Of a DNA stretch of 6,719 nt, positions 1 through 6,719 are shown in pieces (within the stretch, counting starts at the first letter, position 1; each line of letters begins with the position of its first letter). The DNA comes from Bacillota bacterium (GTDB taxonomy: Bacteria > Bacillota > Clostridia > Oscillospirales > Oscillospiraceae). The stretch lies in the NCBI GenBank assembly GCA_029777215.1, contig JAKOSQ010000132.1, positions 1-6,719 of the forward strand, in the 5' to 3' direction. The translations under genes were made by a program, and so were the position numbers. The notes below the pieces were generated by a model. The model was given only the letters and a program-made list of their open reading frames with translations. It was not told the DNA's origin and did no database searches.

Positions 1-1
1 C

Positions 2-3418
<3,417 letters not shown>

Positions 3419-3444
3419 AAACCGCGCCCCTGGGCGCAGGCAAT

Positions 3445-3480
3445 AAAAAAGTCCTCCCGATTTTTCGGGAGGACTTTTTT
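3445..3480. terminator. Bidirectional intrinsic terminator between convergent genes
   Basis: A perfect 16-bp stem, arms 3445-3460 and 3465-3480, encloses a TTTT loop. The core is GTCCTCCCGA paired with TCGGGAGGAC, flanked by six A on the left and six T on the right. On the plus strand it is a GC hairpin followed by a U tract, ending the pyruvate oxidoreductase transcript. Read from the minus strand, the A run becomes the U tract, so the same hairpin ends the phosphopantetheinyl transferase transcript. The last two stem bases are part of the TAA stop codon (3479-3481) of the minus-strand gene. A weaker GC-rich inverted repeat (GCGCCC/GGGCGC, 3424-3437) sits just upstream. Confidence 0.93.
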
Positions 3481-4105
3481 ATCGGTCCGCGGTGCTTTGC
3501 GCGCGGCGGGTGACTTTGAGGGCATGGGCGGCGTCGGCTTTGAGGAGCTTTTCGGGCGGGACGGCGATCATGGCTTCCGGGAAGTCGCCGTCATAGGTGC
3601 AGACCGCCGCGGAGCTGCCGGGAATGTCGCGGTAGAGACGGCAGAAGACCTCCTCGTCCGGCGGGACGAGCTTGCCGCCGCGGCGGTAGAAGCGGAGCGT
3701 GCGCAGGTCGCCCTTGCCAGTGAGCTTGTAGTAGCTCTCGCGCAGGACCCAGGTGTCGAAAAACGGGAGACAGGCGCGCTCGGCGGGGGTTGTGAGCTTT
3801 TCGACCGTTTGGAGCGGGAGCCGGCGGTGCGTCTCCGTGTCGACGCCGACGGGCTTGTCCGAGACGGCGACGAGGACGTGCGTTTTGCTGTGACTCAGCG
3901 AAAAATGATAGCCCGGGTCGTCCGGCAGGGAGTTGAGGCCCAGCAGCGTGCGCGCGAGCTTGCGCGGCGTGAGGCCGACCGTGTCCTGATAGGCGTATGC
4001 CAGCAGCGAGGTGCCGAAGGCCGAACCGGGTGAGGCGCTGCGCGGGGGGTACAGCGCGTCCGCCTCGTCGAGGCCGCGGATGTCCGCATAGTAGAGTCTG
4101 AGCAT
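3479..4105 (-). CDS. 4'-phosphopantetheinyl transferase, Sfp-type superfamily
   Basis: This 208-residue cytoplasmic protein should transfer the 4'-phosphopantetheine arm of CoA to a conserved serine of acyl, peptidyl or aryl carrier proteins. The family signatures are clear: FSLSHS (68-73), VGVDTE (86-91, with Mg ligands D89 and E91) and WVLRESYYKLTGKG (119-132, with E123 and K127), matching the Sfp pattern WxxKExxxKxxGKG except for Arg in place of the first Lys. Bacillus Sfp has about 224 residues, so this is a compact but complete member. The ATG start is supported by GAAAGGGG (4113-4120 on the complementary strand) with 7 nt spacing. It is transcribed alone, convergent with the pyruvate oxidoreductase gene and divergent from the lipoprotein operon; the stop overlaps the shared terminator. 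No carrier-protein, NRPS, PKS or fatty acid synthesis gene is adjacent, so the substrate is unknown. It could be the cell's general activator of fatty acid ACP or one dedicated to a secondary metabolite. Confidence 0.93.
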   Translation of the reverse strand: MLRLYYADIRGLDEADALYPPRSASPGSAFGTSLLAYAYQDTVGLTPRKLARTLLGLNSLPDDPGYHFSLSHSKTHVLVAVSDKPVGVDTETHRRLPLQTVEKLTTPAERACLPFFDTWVLRESYYKLTGKGDLRTLRFYRRGGKLVPPDEEVFCRLYRDIPGSSAAVCTYDGDFPEAMIAVPPEKLLKADAAHALKVTRRAQSTADR

Positions 4106-4161
4106 TTCGACGCCCCTTTCGCGGAGAGTCCCAAAAACCGCTCTCCTGCATGTTTTGCCTG

Positions 4162-4181
4162 TATTGTATCACAATATATTG
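4162..4181. repeat. Overlapping inverted repeats between divergent promoters (operator-like)
   Basis: TATTGT-ATC-ACAATA (4162-4176) is an inverted repeat with 6-bp arms and a 3-bp spacer. It is overlapped on its right by the perfect 10-bp palindrome CAATATATTG (4172-4181). The first repeat covers the -10 element of the minus-strand promoter. The second lies about 30 bp upstream of the plus-strand -10, in the -35 to -45 zone. This geometry would suit a dimeric regulator controlling one or both directions. Such short AT-rich palindromes also occur by chance, so an operator role is inference. Confidence 0.3.
4163..4171 (-). promoter_or_regulatory. Extended -10 promoter of the phosphopantetheinyl transferase gene
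   Basis: Read on the minus strand this is TGATACAAT: a TACAAT -10 hexamer (4163-4168) preceded by a TGn extension. No good -35 (TTGACA-like) is found 16-18 bp upstream, as is common for extended -10 promoters. The predicted start lies near 4156, giving a leader of about 50 nt before the ATG at 4105. The element lies inside an inverted repeat. Promoter assignment is by pattern only. Confidence 0.55.
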
Positions 4182-4212
4182 CCCTTTAACACTACCATTT
4201 TGATTTTTCCTG

Positions 4213-4221
4213 TGGTATAAT
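4213..4221 (+). promoter_or_regulatory. Extended -10 promoter of the lipoprotein/two-component operon
   Basis: TGGTATAAT contains a consensus -10 hexamer TATAAT (4216-4221) with a TGn extension directly in front. No recognisable -35 lies 16-18 bp upstream; TTAACA at 4186-4191 is 24 bp away and too distant. Transcription would begin near 4228, giving a leader of about 50 nt before the TTG at 4278. The surroundings are markedly more AT-rich than the flanking genes, as expected for a promoter in a GC-rich genome. The absent -35 would fit an activator-dependent promoter, but an extended -10 can also work alone. Confidence 0.65.
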
Positions 4222-4228
4222 CTATTTT

Positions 4229-4243
4229 GTATCTGTATCTGTA
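4229..4243 (+). repeat. Short tandem repeat in the operon leader
   Basis: GTATCT occurs twice in tandem followed by a partial GTA. It lies at the predicted start of the lipoprotein transcript, just after the -10 element. It may be chance or slippage; two hexamer direct repeats could also be part of a regulator site. No function is shown. Confidence 0.3.
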
Positions 4244-4260
4244 AAACGGCATTTCAAACG

Positions 4261-4280
4261 AAAGGACGGGAAACGGCTTG
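4261..4280 (+). promoter_or_regulatory. Ribosome binding site and TTG start of the lipoprotein gene
   Basis: AAAGGA (4261-4266) lies 11 nt before TTG (4278-4280). The only other start-like codon between the in-frame stop TAA (4242-4244) and the signal peptide is ATG at 4296. That ATG would remove the Lys-Lys of the signal peptide n-region and has no properly spaced ribosome binding site. The spacing to TTG is slightly long, which together with TTG suggests modest translation. Confidence 0.65.
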
Positions 4281-5603
4281 AATCTGAAAAAAGGCATGCT
4301 CGCCGTTTTTCTCGCGGCGCTGACCGTTCTCTCCGGCTGCTCGCTCACCGAGACCGAGGAACTCTACAGCCTGCCGCAGCCCTCAAAAGAATATCTTCAG
4401 CTCCAGAAGCTCATCGACACGGAGATCGCCTCCGGCTGCGAATACGCGGCCCCGACCGCCGGCTCGCAGCGGCAGAGCGTTCAGCTCACCGATCTCGACG
4501 GCGACGGTACGAACGAGGCGGTCGCTTTTCTGCGCAATCAGGACCAGCAGCTGCTCGTCTGCGTCTACCGCAAGACGGACGGGGTGTATGCGCTCACCGA
4601 CCGCATTACCGGCGACGGATCGGCCATCGGCCGCGTGGAATACGCCGATCTTGACGGCGACGGCAGCCGCGAGATCATTGTCTCCTGGGAGGCGACCGCC
4701 GAAATGCAGCTCATGACCGCCTACGCGCTCGGCGAGGGCGGGGCTTCGGCTCTGCTGCAGGCGAGCTGTCTCGACTTTCAGGTCGGAGACATGAACGGCG
4801 ACGGACGTGACGACGTTATGGCGCTGCGCCTCGACGGGGGCGGCGGCGAGATGGACCTGTACACGCTCTCGAAGCGCCGGGACGTTTTGAAAAAAACAGC
4901 GGCGCTCTCCGCCTCGCTCAAGACGGCAGACCGCTTCCGCATCGCCTCGATCGCGGGTGGCGTGCCGGCGGCCTTCGTCGAGGGACCGTACAGCGAGAGC
5001 GACAGCGGGAACCTGCTGACGGACATCGTTGTGTTTTCCGGCGGCGGGCTCAAAAACATCACGCTCGACGACGCGACCGGCGACAGCCGGTTCAAGCGGC
5101 ACAGCGGCGCCTACTGCACGGATATTGACGGCGACGGCGCGCTCGACGTGCCCGTCCCGGAGAAACAGTTCGGTTTGCGCGACGCGCCCGAGAGCAGTGT
5201 TTTCGACTGGTATACCTTCAGCGCGGACGGCAGCAGCGCTTTGTGCGCGTCGAGCTACCACTGCTACGCCGACGGCTGGTATCTGCTGCTGCCGGAGAGC
5301 TGGCGCGGCAGAGTCACCGCCCGGCGCACCAGCACCGTCGCCGGCGAGCACGCGGTTGTGCTCGCACTGCGGGATGAAAGCGGCAAGGCGAAGGACGCGC
5401 TGACCGTCTATACACTCACGGACGAAAACCGCGCCGACCGCGCAAAGCTCGGCGGACGCTTCGTTCTCATGAGCAGCGGCACCGTCGTTTACGCCGCGGA
5501 GATCGACGACAGCGGCGCGTTTTCCGATGGGGACGACGCGCAGAAGGCAGTCGGAGACCGCTTCCGCCTCATTACAACGGACTGGATCACCGGCGCGCTC
5601 TGA
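4278..5603 (+). CDS. Lipoprotein with four FG-GAP/VCBS-like DxDGDG calcium-binding loops
   Basis: This 441-residue protein is predicted to be exported and lipid-anchored on the outer face of the membrane. Residues 1-20 form a type II signal peptide: MNLKK, a hydrophobic stretch, then the lipobox LSGC with Cys21 as the lipidated residue. Four Asp-rich loops resemble the calcium-binding turns of FG-GAP/VCBS (integrin-alpha-like) repeats: DLDGDGTNE (72-80), DLDGDGSRE (124-132), DMNGDGRDD (171-179) and DIDGDGALD (282-290). Each of the first three is followed by a hydrophobic beta-strand-like segment; the fourth is followed by VPVPEK. The third and fourth are about 110 residues apart, so one repeat in between may be degenerate. 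The C-terminal part (about 325-441, containing ADGWYLLLPESW) is not recognised. It is the first gene of an apparent operon; the response regulator begins 25 bp after its stop and a histidine kinase follows. The role is unknown. It may bind calcium or a ligand and modulate the adjacent kinase, or be an output of the system. The lipoprotein and repeat calls are firm; function is inference. Confidence 0.88.
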   Translation: MNLKKGMLAVFLAALTVLSGCSLTETEELYSLPQPSKEYLQLQKLIDTEIASGCEYAAPTAGSQRQSVQLTDLDGDGTNEAVAFLRNQDQQLLVCVYRKTDGVYALTDRITGDGSAIGRVEYADLDGDGSREIIVSWEATAEMQLMTAYALGEGGASALLQASCLDFQVGDMNGDGRDDVMALRLDGGGGEMDLYTLSKRRDVLKKTAALSASLKTADRFRIASIAGGVPAAFVEGPYSESDSGNLLTDIVVFSGGGLKNITLDDATGDSRFKRHSGAYCTDIDGDGALDVPVPEKQFGLRDAPESSVFDWYTFSADGSSALCASSYHCYADGWYLLLPESWRGRVTARRTSTVAGEHAVVLALRDESGKAKDALTVYTLTDENRADRAKLGGRFVLMSSGTVVYAAEIDDSGAFSDGDDAQKAVGDRFRLITTDWITGAL

Positions 5604-5628
5604 GCGCCGAGAGAAAGGAGACGGACCC

Positions 5629-6321
5629 ATGAAAAAGGTTTTGGTTCTCGAGGACGAGTCGAGCATACGCAGCTTCGTCGTCATCAACCTCAAGCGTTCG
5701 GGCTACGAGCCGATCGAGGCGGAGACGGGCGAGCAGGCCTTCACGGCGCTGCAGGAGAACCCCGACATCCGTGTCGCGCTGCTCGATGTCATGCTCCCCG
5801 ATATCGATGGCTTTGAGGTCTGCCGGCGCATCCGCGCCTCCGGCTCAAAGATCGGCATTATCATGCTCACGGCAAAAAGCCAGGAGATGGATAAGGTCAC
5901 CGGCCTCATGACCGGCGCCGACGACTACGTCACAAAGCCATTTTCGCCCGCCGAGCTCACCGCGCGCATCGACGCGCTCTACCGCCGCACCGGCGGCGAG
6001 GAGGCCGACGAGGCCGCTTCCGGCGACATCGTGAGCGGACCCTTCCGGCTCAACACGAGAAACCGTACGCTCGAAAAAAACGGGCAGCGCATCCGGCTCA
6101 CACAGATCGAATATTCGATCATGAAGCTCTTCATCGAGAGCCCCGGCAAGGCGCTCTCACGCGAGGAGATATTGACAGCCGTTTGGGGGCGCGACTACTA
6201 CGGCGAGCTCAAGATCGTCGACGTCAACATCCGCCGGCTGCGCATCAAGATTGAGGACGACCCGACAATGCCGGCCTATATCACCACCGTCTGGGGCTAC
6301 GGCTACAAGTGGGGCTTCTGA
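5629..6321 (+). CDS. OmpR/PhoB-family two-component response regulator
   Basis: This 230-residue cytoplasmic transcription factor should be phosphorylated by the kinase encoded just downstream. The receiver domain (about 1-120) has the acidic pair E8-D9, the phosphoacceptor D53 (ALLDVMLPDIDGFEV), T81 and K103 (ADDYVTKPFSP). A short acidic linker leads to a winged-helix DNA-binding domain (about 135-230): LTQIEYSIMKLF, the recognition region VDVNIRRLRIKIED, and the wing ending TTVWGYGYKW. Length is normal for the family. The ATG is supported by AAAGGAG (5614-5620) with 8 nt spacing, the best ribosome binding site in the operon; an upstream in-frame extension would overlap the lipoprotein gene and lacks such a site. 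No separate promoter is seen in the 25-bp gap, so it is probably cotranscribed with the lipoprotein. Target genes are unknown; autoregulation of the operon promoter is plausible but not shown. Confidence 0.97.
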   Translation: MKKVLVLEDESSIRSFVVINLKRSGYEPIEAETGEQAFTALQENPDIRVALLDVMLPDIDGFEVCRRIRASGSKIGIIMLTAKSQEMDKVTGLMTGADDYVTKPFSPAELTARIDALYRRTGGEEADEAASGDIVSGPFRLNTRNRTLEKNGQRIRLTQIEYSIMKLFIESPGKALSREEILTAVWGRDYYGELKIVDVNIRRLRIKIEDDPTMPAYITTVWGYGYKWGF

Positions 6322-6344
6322 CGGACAGCGCCATCTAAATCGAC

Positions 6345-6362
6345 GGGAGGCGGCAGAACTTG
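6345..6362 (+). promoter_or_regulatory. Ribosome binding site and TTG start of the histidine kinase gene
   Basis: GGGAGG (6345-6350) precedes TTG (6360-6362) by 9 nt. An in-frame stop TAA at 6336-6338 rules out a start further upstream, and no ATG or GTG lies in frame between them. The next in-frame start-type codon, CTG (6405-6407), would remove the positively charged N-terminus before the membrane segment and lacks this site. TTG is therefore strongly preferred. Confidence 0.8.
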
Positions 6363-6719
6363 AAAACGAAAACCAGCAGCTTCCGGGGCATTCGGGGCCG
6401 GTGGCTGCAAAACGACATCACGCTCATCGCGCTCATCGTTGTGACCGCCGTCGTCGCGCTCTCGCTCGGCCTGTGGAACTACTACTACGCCGCCGTGCGG
6501 ACGGGCCTTGAAAACAAGGCACAGACGGCGACCGAGTTTTTCACGAGCTACGTCAGCAAAAACTATCTTGAATTTTACCAGAGCGCCTACCGCTACACCG
6601 AGTCCTTCGAGGACAAGGACAGCGTGGAGCTTCAGTTCGTCAACACCAAGGGCAAGGTCGAGGTATCGAGCTACGGCATCTCCGCCGGCTCCTCGCCCGG
6701 TACAACGGACATTGCCGCC
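6360..6719 (+). CDS. Sensor histidine kinase, N-terminal part (C-terminus beyond the window)
   Basis: The frame runs open to the window end, giving 120 residues. A short basic cytoplasmic N-terminus (MKTKTSSFRGIRGRWLQ) is followed by one strongly hydrophobic segment (about 20-38, DITLIALIVVTAVVALSLG) predicted to cross the membrane. An extracytoplasmic region then begins with a helical stretch (RTGLENKAQTATEFF) and a strand-like LQFVNTKGKVEVSSYG, reminiscent of the Cache/PAS-like sensor domains of Firmicute kinases. The HAMP, dimerisation and ATPase domains expected of a kinase would lie beyond base 6719 and are not seen. The identification rests on position 38 bp after a response regulator, a TM-plus-sensor layout and resemblance to clostridial kinase N-termini. 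It should phosphorylate D53 of the preceding regulator in response to an unknown external cue, possibly with the lipoprotein's help. A non-kinase membrane protein is possible but much less likely. Confidence 0.85.
   Translation, partial: MKTKTSSFRGIRGRWLQNDITLIALIVVTAVVALSLGLWNYYYAAVRTGLENKAQTATEFFTSYVSKNYLEFYQSAYRYTESFEDKDSVELQFVNTKGKVEVSSYGISAGSSPGTTDIAA

Noticed and set aside
3497..4033. Plus-strand open frame of 178 codons opposite the phosphopantetheinyl transferase
   Set aside because: The minus-strand frame carries all the Sfp motifs and a good ribosome binding site. The plus-strand frame shows only low-complexity Ala/Arg/Glu/Gly/Val composition.
3591..4172. Second minus-strand frame of 193 codons overlapping the transferase
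   Set aside because: Its product is Arg/Pro/Ala-rich with no motif and it overlaps the real gene out of frame. There is no sign of a frameshift in the transferase that would require it.
5527..5628. N-terminal extension of the response regulator from an upstream in-frame ATG at 5527
   Set aside because: It would overlap the lipoprotein gene and add Arg-rich residues absent from the family. The ATG at 5629 has an optimal ribosome binding site and gives a standard receiver-domain N-terminus.
4383..5693. Long open frame (436 codons) on the minus strand opposite the lipoprotein and the start of the response regulator
   Set aside because: It is a shadow of GC-rich coding DNA on the opposite strand. 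It has no recognisable domain, is rich in Ala/Val/Arg as expected of an antisense frame, and runs against a plus-strand gene with a clear signal peptide and repeat motifs.

Overview
The window reads as chromosomal DNA of an anaerobic, GC-rich Clostridia-type Firmicute, plausibly an Oscillospiraceae/Ruminococcaceae-like gut bacterium. The reasons are a clostridial-type single-chain pyruvate:ferredoxin oxidoreductase, strong AAAGGAG-like ribosome binding sites, two TTG starts, a Firmicute-style lipoprotein signal, and GC-rich coding DNA with short AT-rich promoter gaps. The taxon is inferred; there is no rRNA or other marker gene here.

Layout. Positions 2-3418 (+) hold all but the extreme N-terminus of pyruvate:ferredoxin (flavodoxin) oxidoreductase (nifJ/PFOR), the central pyruvate-oxidising enzyme of fermentation. 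A strong hairpin at 3445-3480, A-rich on one side and T-rich on the other, serves as a terminator in both directions between this gene and the convergent gene 3479-4105 (-). That gene is a compact Sfp-type 4'-phosphopantetheinyl transferase, which activates carrier proteins. A divergent intergenic region of about 170 bp (4106-4277) carries one extended -10 promoter for each direction, with inverted repeats between and over them.

Positions 4278-6719 (+) look like one operon: a lipoprotein with four Asp-rich DxDGDG-type (FG-GAP/VCBS-like) calcium-binding loops, an OmpR/PhoB-family response regulator 25 bp downstream, and the N-terminal part of a membrane sensor histidine kinase 38 bp further on, cut by the window end. 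The lipoprotein and the kinase both appear to start with TTG.

How the parts relate: PFOR and the phosphopantetheinyl transferase are independent transcription units. The lipoprotein-regulator-kinase cluster is the most interesting part. It suggests a surface-anchored, possibly calcium-binding accessory or output protein coupled to a two-component system. The signal and target genes cannot be read from the sequence. No mobile element, CRISPR array, tRNA or rRNA is visible.
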